Source of the DNA: Proteiniphilum sp. UBA1403
GTDB lineage: Bacteria > Bacteroidota > Bacteroidia > Bacteroidales > Dysgonomonadaceae
DNA length: 38,835 nucleotides
Assembly: GCA_002305715.1 (NCBI GenBank)
Contig: DBQD01000073.1
Coordinates: forward strand, 19,850-58,684
Reading direction: 5' to 3'
In this document: one piece after another, positions 7,552 to 15,214 of the stretch
Position numbering within the stretch: position 1 is the stretch's first letter
Layout: each line of letters begins with the position of its first letter
The notes under the pieces: generated by a model
What the model was told of the DNA's origin: nothing
Seen by the model: only the letters and a program-made list of their open reading frames with translations
The model's database searches: none
Translations under genes and position numbers: made by a program

Positions 7552-7998
7552 ATGAATTTATCGAATTTAAAACCAGCGGAAGGAGCAACCAAATCCAGCA
7601 AGCGTATTGGTCGCGGTCCCGGATCGGGCAAGGGTGGTACTTCTACCAAAGGACATAAAGGACAAAAATCAAGATCGGGTTACTCAAAGAAGGTCGGTTT
7701 TGAAGGAGGACAGATGCCTTTACAGCGTCGCGTTCCTAAATTCGGGTTCAAACCATTGAAGCGAGTTGAATATAAAGCGATCAATTTGGAAACATTGCAG
7801 GAACTGGCCGAAGCACAAAAGCTTACTGCTATCACTCCTGAAGTGTTGAAAAATGCCGGCTTGATAGCTTCAAAGCATCTGGTGAAAATTTTAGGAAAAG
7901 GCAGCTTGACAGCGAAGTTAGATGTAGAAGCACACGCTTTCTCAAAATCAGCTGAAGAAGCCATTACCGCTGCAGGTGGAACTGCTAAAAAACTCTGA
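7552..7998 (+). CDS. rplO: 50S ribosomal protein L15
   Basis: This 148-residue protein has the Gly/Lys/Arg-rich extended N-terminus of L15 (KRIGRGPGSGKGGTSTKGHK), then FEGGQMPLQRRVPKFGF, and a globular C-terminal domain. L15 is a late assembly protein that threads into 23S rRNA. secY begins 4 bases after the stop, which suggests coupling. Confidence 0.97.
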   Translation: MNLSNLKPAEGATKSSKRIGRGPGSGKGGTSTKGHKGQKSRSGYSKKVGFEGGQMPLQRRVPKFGFKPLKRVEYKAINLETLQELAEAQKLTAITPEVLKNAGLIASKHLVKILGKGSLTAKLDVEAHAFSKSAEEAITAAGGTAKKL

Positions 7999-8002
7999 TG
8001 CG

Positions 8003-9325
8003 ATGGGATTTGTACAACACATAAAGAATATATGGAAAATTGAGGACCTCCGTCAGAGGCTCCTCATTACCATTGGATTTGTTTGCATTTACCGATTTGG
8101 ATCGTTTGTGGTATTACCTGGAATTAATCCAGAACAACTAGTGGCACTGCAGTCAAATGCAAGTACCGGTTTGTTGAGTCTGTTAGATATGTTCTCAGGT
8201 GGTGCATTTGCTAACGCATCCATCTTCGCCCTAGGTATTATGCCTTACATCTCTGCATCTATTGTGATGCAGCTGTTGGGTATTGCTGTACCTGCATTCC
8301 AAAAAATGCAGCGTGAGGGTGAAAGCGGACGTACCAAGATAAACCAGTACACCCGTTATCTTACGGTAGGCATCCTGATTTTGCAGGGACCGGCTTACCT
8401 TTATGGAGCCGTAGGCAGTGCCATTCCCGGAGGTTTCTGGGATTGGGTATTGCCTTCGACTATAATTCTTGCCGGTGGCAGTATGTTTGTACTGTGGCTT
8501 GGTGAACGTATCACCGACAAGGGAATTGGAAACGGTATTTCGTTCATCATTCTCATTGGTATTATTGCCCGTCTACCTCATGCTCTTGTAGCTGAGTACG
8601 ACCGGTTAATTGATGCTCCAGGGGGATTGATCCTGCTGTTATTGGAATTGTTGTTCCTTGTTGCGGTAACTGCTGCTGCGATCTTGTTGGTTCAAGGTAT
8701 CCGTAAGGTACCTGTGCAGTATGCAAAGCGCATTGTGGGCAACAAACAATATGGTGGTGTAAGACAATATATCCCGCTTAAGGTGAATGCAGCAAACGTA
8801 ATGCCTATTATCTTTGCACAGGCTATTATGTTCATACCTCTAACTCTTGCTCGCTTTACTGCTGGTGAGGGAGGTGGTTTCTGGACATCGTTGATGGATT
8901 TTACCAGTTTCTGGTATAACTTCATTTTTGCGACACTGATTATTGCTTTCACTTACTTCTATACAGCTATTACAGTTAATCCTGTACAAATGGCTGAAGA
9001 TTTGAAACGCAACAACGGGTTTATTCCAGGAGTAAAACCTGGAAAGAAAACAGCTGAGTACATCGACACTATTATGTCGCGTATCACTCTGCCCGGTTCT
9101 GTGTTCCTAGCTATCGTAGCTATCTTACCTGCATTTGCAGGACTGATGGGTATTAACTCTCAATTTGCTCAATTTTTCGGTGGTACTTCACTACTGATTC
9201 TTGTGGGTGTGGTGCTTGACACCCTGCAACAGATTGAGAGCCATCTGCTGATGAGACACTACGACGGTTTCTTGAAATCGGGAGCAAAAATCAAAGGCAG
9301 AACAGGTTCAATTGCAGCATACTAA
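8003..9325 (+). CDS. secY: Protein translocase subunit SecY
   Basis: SecY forms the channel of the Sec translocon in the inner membrane. I place the start at the ATG at 8003, giving MGFVQHIKNIWKIEDLRQR and 440 residues. An in-frame ATG at 7976 lies inside rplO and adds nine residues the family does not have. About ten hydrophobic segments are visible. Landmarks are GIMPYISASIVMQLL in the second segment, LGERITDKGIGNGISFIILIG (start LGERITDKGIGNG), and FYTAITVNPVQMAEDLKRNN with GFIPGVKPG in the cytosolic loop that contacts SecA and ribosome. It occupies the usual place after rplO. Confidence 0.97.
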   Translation: MGFVQHIKNIWKIEDLRQRLLITIGFVCIYRFGSFVVLPGINPEQLVALQSNASTGLLSLLDMFSGGAFANASIFALGIMPYISASIVMQLLGIAVPAFQKMQREGESGRTKINQYTRYLTVGILILQGPAYLYGAVGSAIPGGFWDWVLPSTIILAGGSMFVLWLGERITDKGIGNGISFIILIGIIARLPHALVAEYDRLIDAPGGLILLLLELLFLVAVTAAAILLVQGIRKVPVQYAKRIVGNKQYGGVRQYIPLKVNAANVMPIIFAQAIMFIPLTLARFTAGEGGGFWTSLMDFTSFWYNFIFATLIIAFTYFYTAITVNPVQMAEDLKRNNGFIPGVKPGKKTAEYIDTIMSRITLPGSVFLAIVAILPAFAGLMGINSQFAQFFGGTSLLILVGVVLDTLQQIESHLLMRHYDGFLKSGAKIKGRTGSIAAY

Positions 9326-9339
9326 CGTGAAAATTTGCA

Positions 9340-10119
9340 ATGGATAGCAAGATGATTATACTGAAGACAGACGAAGAAATAGAGTTCATGCGGGAAGCTA
9401 ACCGCTTGGTAGGGATGACGCTCGGAGAAATTTCGCGCCATATCAAACCAGGGGTAACTACACTGCAACTCGACCGAATCGCTGAAGAGTTTATCAGAGA
9501 TCATGGTGCTATCCCCACCTTTTTAGGATATGGCGGTTTTCCCAATTCAATCTGTACTTCTGTAAACGAAAACATTGTGCACGGTATCCCCAATAATATA
9601 CCTCTGAGAGATGGAGATATTGTTTCGGTGGATTGTGGAACACAACTTCGTGGCTTTTGTGGTGACTCAGCTTACACTTTTTGTGTAGGAGAAGTTGACG
9701 ATAAAGTAAAGGAGTTACTTCGAGTGACTAAAGAATCGCTTTATAAAGGGATTGAGCAAGCACAAGAAGATAAAAGGATTGGAGATATTGGCTTCACCAT
9801 TCAAAGCTATTGTGAGTCGAAAGGTTATTCGGTAGTAAGAGAATTGGTAGGACATGGAATTGGTCGGCAAATGCACGAAGCTCCCGAGGTTCCCAATTAT
9901 GGACGCCGTGGAACGGGACCGCTCATAAAGAACGGAATGTGCATTGCTATTGAACCGATGATCAACATGGGTGGTAAAAAAGTTGTGTTTGAAAACGATG
10001 GTTGGACGGTTCGCACTAAAGATCGTAAACCCTCTGCCCACTTTGAACACACCATTGCTATCCGTAACGGGAAAGCTGATATATTATCGACATTTGAGTT
10101 TATAACTGAAATCAACTAA
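9340..10119 (+). CDS. map: Type I methionine aminopeptidase
   Basis: This enzyme removes the initiator Met from new proteins. The five metal-binding residues of the family can be placed at D98 (VDCGT), D109 (GDSAYTF), H172 (VGHGIGR), E205 (IEPM) and E236 (FEHT) in the 259-residue product. The substrate His is in ENIVHGIP (H81). It has no N-terminal zinc-finger extension. The start at 9340 could instead be the ATG four codons in, which gives MIILKTDEEIE. It lies between secY and infA; no adk is inserted, unlike in many other phyla. Confidence 0.96.
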   Translation: MDSKMIILKTDEEIEFMREANRLVGMTLGEISRHIKPGVTTLQLDRIAEEFIRDHGAIPTFLGYGGFPNSICTSVNENIVHGIPNNIPLRDGDIVSVDCGTQLRGFCGDSAYTFCVGEVDDKVKELLRVTKESLYKGIEQAQEDKRIGDIGFTIQSYCESKGYSVVRELVGHGIGRQMHEAPEVPNYGRRGTGPLIKNGMCIAIEPMINMGGKKVVFENDGWTVRTKDRKPSAHFEHTIAIRNGKADILSTFEFITEIN

Positions 10120-10136
10120 AAAGAAGCATTTATTGA

Positions 10137-10355
10137 ATGGCTAAACAAGCAGCAATAGAACAGGACGGAACGATTATCGAGGCTTTATCAAATGCAATGT
10201 TCCGTGTTGAACTGGAAAACGGTCACGAAATTACAGCTCATATTTCCGGAAAAATGCGAATGCATTATATTCGTATTTTACCAGGTGATAGAGTGAGAGT
10301 AGAAATGTCGCCGTATGATCTTTCAAAAGGGAGAATATCGTTCCGGTATAAGTAA
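10137..10355 (+). CDS. infA: Translation initiation factor IF-1
   Basis: This 72-residue S1/OB-fold protein matches IF-1 along its whole length: EQDGTIIEALSNAMFRVELENGHEITAHISGKMR (opening EQDGTIIEAL), then ILPGDRVRVEMSPYDLSKGRI and a final FRYK. IF-1 occupies the 30S A-site during initiation and assists IF-2 and IF-3. It is followed by rpmJ, the conserved order. Confidence 0.97.
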   Translation: MAKQAAIEQDGTIIEALSNAMFRVELENGHEITAHISGKMRMHYIRILPGDRVRVEMSPYDLSKGRISFRYK

Positions 10356-10404
10356 AGCTGTTTACTCCCAGATTAATAACAGGTAAAAAATAAAAACAAA
10401 TCAT

Positions 10405-10521
10405 ATGAAAGTAAGAGCATCACTCAAGAAACGTACGGCCGACTGCAAGATTGTAAGGAGAAAAGGTCGTTTGTATATTATCAACAAAAAAAATCCCAAA
10501 TTTAAACAAAGGCAGGGATAA
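10405..10521 (+). CDS. rpmJ: 50S ribosomal protein L36, zinc-free form
   Basis: This is a 38-codon gene, too short for most ORF filters. It starts MKVRASLKKRT and ends NPKFKQRQG, as in the family. Canonical L36 binds zinc through C11, C14, C27 and H33. Here the residues are T11, C14, N27 and F33, so only one ligand remains and zinc binding is presumably lost. The gene lies between infA and rpsM, as expected. Confidence 0.95.
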   Translation: MKVRASLKKRTADCKIVRRKGRLYIINKKNPKFKQRQG

Positions 10522-10554
10522 TTCTAACAATTGTAATCAAATAAATAAAGATAT

Positions 10555-10935
10555 ATGGCTATAAGAATTGTGGGTGTCGACCTGCCGCAGAACAAGAGAG
10601 GCGAAATTGCCCTGACCTATATTTATGGCATTGGACGCAGTGCAGCGAACACCATTTTAACAAAAGCAGAAGTTGACAAAGACATCAAAGTAAAGGACTG
10701 GACTGATGACCAGGCAGCCCGCATTCGTGAGATCATTGGCAGCGAATTCAAAGTGGAAGGTGATTTACGTTCTGAAGTTCAGTTGAACATCAAACGTTTG
10801 ATGGATATTGGTTGTTACCGTGGCATTCGTCACCGTATTGGATTACCGGTTCGCGGACAGAGCACAAAGAACAATGCTCGTACACGTAAAGGAAGAAAGA
10901 AAACCGTTGCTAACAAGAAAAAAGCTACTAAATAA
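10555..10935 (+). CDS. rpsM: 30S ribosomal protein S13
   Basis: S13 is 126 residues. It begins MAIRIVGVDLPQNKRGEIAL, has the helix-two-turn-helix part with YIYGIGRSAANTIL, and the C-terminal RGIRHRIGLPVRGQSTKNNA followed by a Lys-rich tail that contacts P-site tRNA. S13 forms intersubunit bridges with L5. It starts the alpha-type part of the cluster. Confidence 0.97.
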   Translation: MAIRIVGVDLPQNKRGEIALTYIYGIGRSAANTILTKAEVDKDIKVKDWTDDQAARIREIIGSEFKVEGDLRSEVQLNIKRLMDIGCYRGIRHRIGLPVRGQSTKNNARTRKGRKKTVANKKKATK

Positions 10936-10946
10936 TAGAAGGTAAC

Positions 10947-11336
10947 ATGGCAAAAAGAACAGTTGCAGCAAAAAAAAGAAATGTAAAGGTGAACGCCGTG
11001 GGCCAGGCTCACATCTCCTCTTCATTCAATAACATCATTGTTTCATTAACCAATGAAAATGGAGAAGTGATTAGTTGGTCTTCCGCCGGAAAAATGGGTT
11101 TCAGAAGCTCAAAGAAGAATACACCCTATGCCGCTCAGATGGTGGCTCAGGATTGTGCCAAAACTGCCTATGACCTAGGATTACGCAAAGTTAAAGCGTA
11201 TGTAAAAGGTCCCGGTAACGGACGCGAATCGGCTATTAGAACTATTCACGGTGCAGGCATTGAGGTAACAGAGATTGTTGACGTGACTCCGTTGCCACAC
11301 AATGGCTGCCGTCCTCCGAAACAGAGAAAGGTATAA
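10947..11336 (+). CDS. rpsK: 30S ribosomal protein S11
   Basis: S11 has 129 residues with the family signatures AHISSSFNNIIVSLTNENGE, SSAGKMGFRSSKKNTPYAAQ, VKGPGNGRESAIRTIHGAG and the C-terminal TPLPHNGCRPPKQRKV. It forms part of the 30S platform near the E-site. The 113-bp gap after it, before rpsD, is the largest internal gap of the ribosomal cluster and carries RNA hairpins described separately. Confidence 0.97.
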   Translation: MAKRTVAAKKRNVKVNAVGQAHISSSFNNIIVSLTNENGEVISWSSAGKMGFRSSKKNTPYAAQMVAQDCAKTAYDLGLRKVKAYVKGPGNGRESAIRTIHGAGIEVTEIVDVTPLPHNGCRPPKQRKV

Positions 11337-11344
11337 TAATAAGG

Positions 11345-11419
11345 TAAGTTTCATTCATCTTGAAACTTGAGCTGTGATTGATTACAACACGACTTCTCTG
11401 TAATCGCGGCTGCACAGTT
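11345..11419 (+). promoter_or_regulatory. Two consecutive RNA hairpins between rpsK and rpsD; candidate S4 leader
   Basis: The first hairpin pairs AAGTTTC (11346-11352) with GAAACTT (11362-11368). The second pairs CTGTG (11372-11376) with CACAG (11413-11417), then after an internal loop GATTACA (11380-11386) with TGTAATC (11399-11405). All these pairs are exact. Neither stem is followed by a T-run, so they are not terminators. The position just before rpsD, whose product is the autoregulator of the alpha operon in several bacteria, suggests a ribosomal-protein leader. S4 leaders have been proposed for Bacteroidia; I cannot run the covariance model to say whether this is that family. Confidence 0.5.
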
Positions 11420-11449
11420 TAGGCTTCAGTAAAGTTTAAAATTGTAACA

Positions 11450-12058
11450 ATGGCTAGATATATTGGTCCAAAATCAAAAATCGCCCGCAAATTTGGCGAA
11501 CCTATATTCGGTCCCGATAAAGTTCTCTCAAAGAAGAACTACCCTCCGGGACAACATGGTAATTCTCGCAGACGTAAGACCTCTGAATACGGAATCCAGC
11601 TGCGTGAAAAACAACGCGCTAAATATACTTATGGCGTACTTGAGAAACAGTTTCGTTTGACTTTCGACAGAGCAGCACGCAGCCGCGGCATCACCGGTGA
11701 GGTATTGCTTCAACTGTTGGAGGCTCGTCTCGATAACGTTGTATATCGTTTGGGTATTGCTCCTACAAGAGCTGCTGCTCGTCAGCTGGTAACACACCGT
11801 CATATTGTTGTTAATGGTAAGGTATTGAACATTCCTTCCTATTCTGTTAAACCAGGTGATGTTGTAGGTGTTAGAGAAAAATCAAAATCGATGGAGGTAG
11901 TTGTTAATGCTCTTACTGGTTTTAATCACAGCAAATATCCTTGGCTTGAGTGGGATAACACTACTTTGAGTGGAAAGCTGTTGCATTTGCCTGAAAGAAC
12001 GGATATCCCGGAAAGCATCAAAGAACAACTCATTGTAGAATTATATTCTAAACAATAA
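11450..12058 (+). CDS. rpsD: 30S ribosomal protein S4, zinc-free form
   Basis: S4 is 202 residues. It starts MARYIGPKSKIARKFGEPIF and includes NYPPGQHG and REKQRAKYTYGVLEKQFR. The S4 RNA-binding domain (about residues 93-150) reads RLDNVVYRLGIAPTRAAARQ and HRHIVVNGK. The N-terminal region lacks the Cys cluster of zinc-binding S4 proteins. S4 nucleates 30S assembly and helps unwind mRNA. It lies directly before rpoA, so S4-dependent control could reach rpoA too. Confidence 0.97.
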   Translation: MARYIGPKSKIARKFGEPIFGPDKVLSKKNYPPGQHGNSRRRKTSEYGIQLREKQRAKYTYGVLEKQFRLTFDRAARSRGITGEVLLQLLEARLDNVVYRLGIAPTRAAARQLVTHRHIVVNGKVLNIPSYSVKPGDVVGVREKSKSMEVVVNALTGFNHSKYPWLEWDNTTLSGKLLHLPERTDIPESIKEQLIVELYSKQ

Positions 12059-12062
12059 TTTC

Positions 12063-13064
12063 ATGGCAATATTAGCATTCCAAAAACCCGATAAAGTAAT
12101 CATGTTACAGGAGGACGCCTTCTCCGGTAAATTCGAATTCCGCCCTCTGGAACCCGGATACGGTATCACGATAGGTAATGCCCTGCGCCGTATTCTGCTT
12201 TCCTCACTGGAAGGATTCGCTATTACATCGGTTAAAATAGACGGAGTGGAGCATGAATTTGCGACTATTCCGGGCGTAATTGAAGATGTAACAGGTATTA
12301 TTCTGAATCTGAAGAAAGTAAGATTTAAAAGGATAGTAGAAGAGTTTGATACGGAAAAAGTGATCATCGCAATTTCGGGAACGGAAGTGTTTAAAGCCGG
12401 AGATATTGGTAAATTACTGACCGGTTTCGAAGTACTGAATCCCGAGTTGGAGATCTGCCGTATGAACAAAAAGGCCGATCTGCGTATGGAGCTTACAATC
12501 AACAAAGGTAGAGGATATGTTTCTGCCGATGAGAATCGGGAGAATTTATCATCAGACGATGTACAGACTATCGCTATCGACTCGATATTCACGCCGATCC
12601 GTAATGTAAAATATGAGATTGAAGATTACCGTATTGAACAGAAAACGGACTACGAGAAACTGATTATTGAGATTTCAACTGATGGTTCCATACAACCAAA
12701 AGAGGCGTTGAAAGAGGCTGCCAAGATTCTAATTCAACATTTCGTTTTGTTCTCAGACGACAATAAAATAATGCTTGAAACATCTGATGCAGAAAGCATT
12801 GAGGAATTCGACGAAGAAGTGTTGCATATGCGTCAGCTCCTGAAACGTAAATTGTCTGATCTCAACCTCTCGGTGCGTGCACTCAACTGCTTAAAAGCAG
12901 CCGATGTGGAGACATTGGGACAATTAGTGTCGCACAATAAGAACGATCTACTTAAGTTCCGTAACTTTGGTAAAAAATCGCTCACCGAGCTTGAAGAGCT
13001 TCTAGACATGTACAAGCTTCAGTTTGGCATGGATACATCGAAATACAAATTAGACAAAGACTAA
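12063..13064 (+). CDS. rpoA: DNA-directed RNA polymerase subunit alpha
   Basis: The product is 333 residues, near the family norm. The N-terminal assembly domain has FEFRPLEPGYGITIGNALRR and ILLSSLEGFAITSVKIDGVE; the second half holds NKGRGYVSADENRE and DSIFTPIRNVKYEIED. After an acidic linker (residues about 235-255), the C-terminal domain has LNLSVRALNCLKAADVETLG and LLKFRNFGKKSLTELEELL, which contact UP elements and activators. It starts 4 bases after rpsD and is followed by rplQ after 8 bases. Confidence 0.98.
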   Translation: MAILAFQKPDKVIMLQEDAFSGKFEFRPLEPGYGITIGNALRRILLSSLEGFAITSVKIDGVEHEFATIPGVIEDVTGIILNLKKVRFKRIVEEFDTEKVIIAISGTEVFKAGDIGKLLTGFEVLNPELEICRMNKKADLRMELTINKGRGYVSADENRENLSSDDVQTIAIDSIFTPIRNVKYEIEDYRIEQKTDYEKLIIEISTDGSIQPKEALKEAAKILIQHFVLFSDDNKIMLETSDAESIEEFDEEVLHMRQLLKRKLSDLNLSVRALNCLKAADVETLGQLVSHNKNDLLKFRNFGKKSLTELEELLDMYKLQFGMDTSKYKLDKD

Positions 13065-13072
13065 CAACTGCA

Positions 13073-13615
13073 ATGAGACATAATAAAAAATTCAATCATT
13101 TAGGACGCAAAACAGCACACCGTGGCGCGATGTTATCTAATATGGCTACCTCGCTCATTATGCATAAGCGTATCTTTACGACTGTTCCCAAAGCTCGGGA
13201 ATTGAGAAAATATGTAGAACCCATCATTACAAAAAGCAAGGAAGACAGTACACACTCTAGAAGAGAAGTGTTTAGTCTTTTGCAAAACAAAGCTGCTGTA
13301 ACTGAACTATTCCAGAATGTATCGCAAAAGGTTGCTGATCGTCCGGGTGGTTATACCCGCATCATCAAAACCGGATTCCGCTTGGGTGATAATGCAGCTA
13401 CTTGCTTTATTGAACTGGTGGATTTCAACGAAAACATGTTGAAAGATGGTGCTGCTAAGAAAGCTAAGACACGTCGTTCACGCAAAAAAGCTACTGATGC
13501 ACCTGCTGAAGAGTCTGCTACTGCTAAGGCAAAGAAGGAACCAAAGGCTGCTAAGCCTAAGGCTGAAAAACCTGCCGAGGAAGAAGTTCAGACTAATGAA
13601 GAAGTGCAATCTTAA
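13073..13615 (+). CDS. rplQ: 50S ribosomal protein L17 with long C-terminal tail
   Basis: The core (residues 1 to about 120) is typical L17: MRHNKKFNHLGRKTAHRGAM, LRKYVEPIITKSKEDSTHSR, and DRPGGYTRIIKTGFRLGDNA. The protein is 180 residues against about 127 in E. coli. The extra part, from about residue 125, is a low-complexity tail of Lys, Ala, Pro and Glu (for example KKEPKAAKPKAEKPAEEE), similar in kind to the extended tails I know from Bacteroidetes L17. It is the last gene of the ribosomal supercluster. Confidence 0.96.
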   Translation: MRHNKKFNHLGRKTAHRGAMLSNMATSLIMHKRIFTTVPKARELRKYVEPIITKSKEDSTHSRREVFSLLQNKAAVTELFQNVSQKVADRPGGYTRIIKTGFRLGDNAATCFIELVDFNENMLKDGAAKKAKTRRSRKKATDAPAEESATAKAKKEPKAAKPKAEKPAEEEVQTNEEVQS

Positions 13616-13630
13616 ACAGTTGAATATAAA

Positions 13631-13690
13631 GAAGAATCAAGCTGTTCTACAGAAAAAAATCGTTCGAAGAGAATGCTTGATCTTCTTTTA
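13631..13690 (+). terminator. Long hairpin after rplQ, probable first terminator
   Basis: GAAG (13631-13634), a bulged A, and ATCAAGC (13636-13642) pair with GCTTGAT (13675-13681) and CTTC (13682-13685), followed by TTTTA. The loop is 32 bases, so the terminator is less certain than the compact one downstream. The rest of the 274-bp gap up to ndh shows no gene. Confidence 0.45.
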
Positions 13691-13794
13691 CAATAAACAC
13701 TGTGGGTACATTGTCATTAAGACGGAGTTCTAACACCTCAGTCGATCGTGTATCTGTAGTGAAGCTGTGATTTTTAAAATGTTAAACATTAAGA

Positions 13795-13827
13795 AAGCGC
13801 CGCGAGTGATTCGTAGCGCTTTTTTTT
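13795..13827 (+). terminator. Intrinsic terminator of the ribosomal cluster
   Basis: AAGCGC (13795-13800) pairs with GCGCTT (13816-13821), with an inner CGA/TCG pair (13803-13805 with 13811-13813), and runs into eight T (13820-13827). It lies between rplQ and ndh. Confidence 0.75.
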
Positions 13828-13889
13828 ATGCCTATTTTGCAACTTTTCCTGATAGTAACTGTTTTCATAAATATAAGATCGTTTAGGTT

Positions 13890-15131
13890 ATGAAAAAGAA
13901 AATTATAGTGATAGGTTGTGGGTTTGGTGGACTGCAATTTGTTAATCACTTGAAAAAAGGTAAGTTTGATATTATGGTGATAGATAAGATCAACCACCAT
14001 CAGTTTCCACCCTTGTTTTACCAAGTTGCAGCATCACAGATTGAACCTGCTACAATTTCATTCCCAATACGAAAAATTTTTCAAAAACGTAGAGATGTTC
14101 GTATAAGACTGGCACAGGTCTTATCTGTAAATAGTGAAAAAAAAGAGATAGACACCAATATTGGGTCATTTACTTACGATTATTTAGTGATAGCGACAGG
14201 TACCCGCACAAACTTCTATGGGAATAAGGAGATAGAACAGCATACGTTGGGATTGAAATCGACCTATCAGTCAATAAAAGTACGTAATTCTACACTATTG
14301 AATTTTGAGAAGATTCTCTATTCCGAAGACAAAGAAGCACTCAATAATATTGTGATTGTGGGTGGTGGTGCTACAGGTGTGGAGCTGGCAGGTGCTTTTG
14401 CCGAAATGAAAGAGGAGGTATTACCAAAAGATTATCCAAATATTGATTCAACGAAGGTTAATGTTTACTTGCTTGAGGGTGGTCCGCACACATTAGCTTC
14501 CATGAGTCCCTTTGCTCAGAAATATTCAGAAACATATCTGCGGTCAATGAATGTAATTGTGAAGACCAATACCTTGGTTCAGCAATATGACGGAGAGACA
14601 ATTACCTTGAATAATGGAGAAACTATCCGAAGCAAGAGCGTTATTTGGTCGGCTGGTGTTCAGGGTAATTCCATTGGAGGTATCCCTGAAGAGTCGCTAC
14701 TGCGCAATGGACGCATCAAGGTAGACCGGTTCAACCGGGTGGAGGGACTCACCGATGTGTTTGCGGTGGGCGATGTAGCCTACATGGAGACCGAAAAATA
14801 TCCCAAAGGACATCCACAACTAGCCAATGTTGCTATTGGACAAGGAAAAAACTTGGCGAAAAATCTGAATCACATAGGATCGGGTAGCAAAGAACTTAAA
14901 GAATATGAATACCGTAATTTGGGAACAATGGCTACTGTGGGGCGTAATAAGGCTGTGGTAGATTTACCCTTTGTGAAGTTTAAAGGTCGTTTTGCTTGGT
15001 TTGTATGGATGTTCCTCCACCTGATGTTGATTTTAAGTGTACGTAACAAGTTGGTGATCTTCATCAACTGGGCATGGAACTACTTCAGCAGAAATAACTC
15101 ATTGCGGCTGATTCTGAAAGATAATGATTGA
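13890..15131 (+). CDS. ndh: Type II NADH:quinone oxidoreductase (NDH-2)
   Basis: NDH-2 is a peripheral flavoprotein that passes electrons from NADH to quinone without pumping ions. The 413-residue product has the FAD dinucleotide fold at its start (IVIGCGFGG, residues 6-14), the second NADH-binding fold at residues 154-168 (IVIVGGGATGVELAG), and the FAD-contacting VFAVGDVA at 290-297. Residues 36-48 (HHQFPPLFYQVAA) match the NDH-2 subgroup. A hydrophobic, aromatic C-terminal region (about 368-397) probably anchors it to the membrane. Its presence beside a Na+-pumping NQR operon suggests two routes for NADH oxidation. An imperfect TATTTTGC before the gene may be its -7 element. Confidence 0.9.
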   Translation: MKKKIIVIGCGFGGLQFVNHLKKGKFDIMVIDKINHHQFPPLFYQVAASQIEPATISFPIRKIFQKRRDVRIRLAQVLSVNSEKKEIDTNIGSFTYDYLVIATGTRTNFYGNKEIEQHTLGLKSTYQSIKVRNSTLLNFEKILYSEDKEALNNIVIVGGGATGVELAGAFAEMKEEVLPKDYPNIDSTKVNVYLLEGGPHTLASMSPFAQKYSETYLRSMNVIVKTNTLVQQYDGETITLNNGETIRSKSVIWSAGVQGNSIGGIPEESLLRNGRIKVDRFNRVEGLTDVFAVGDVAYMETEKYPKGHPQLANVAIGQGKNLAKNLNHIGSGSKELKEYEYRNLGTMATVGRNKAVVDLPFVKFKGRFAWFVWMFLHLMLILSVRNKLVIFINWAWNYFSRNNSLRLILKDND

Positions 15132-15141
15132 TTGTTTAGTA

Positions 15142-15176
15142 TTTCATGTAATCGAAATTAATTCTTTGTATATTTG
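15142..15176 (+). promoter_or_regulatory. Bacteroidetes-type promoter before the SGNH-like gene
   Basis: TATATTTG (15169-15176) matches the Bacteroides -7 consensus TAnnTTTG exactly. The -33 element is weak (TTTC at 15142-15145, spacer 23). It lies 39 bases before the start codon of the following gene. Confidence 0.4.
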
Positions 15177-15214
15177 TTTTCTACAAATGAAATATTAATT
15201 CTAAACATGATATT

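Noticed and set aside
12041..12592. A 183-codon frame on the minus strand across the start of rpoA.
   Set aside because: It is the antisense shadow of the well-supported rpoA gene; the composition (Ser/Ile-rich) is typical of such shadows.
13446..13733. A 95-codon frame overlapping the tail of rplQ.
   Set aside because: It is the +1 frame of the repetitive Lys/Ala tail of L17, so the Leu/Arg-rich product is a by-product of base composition.
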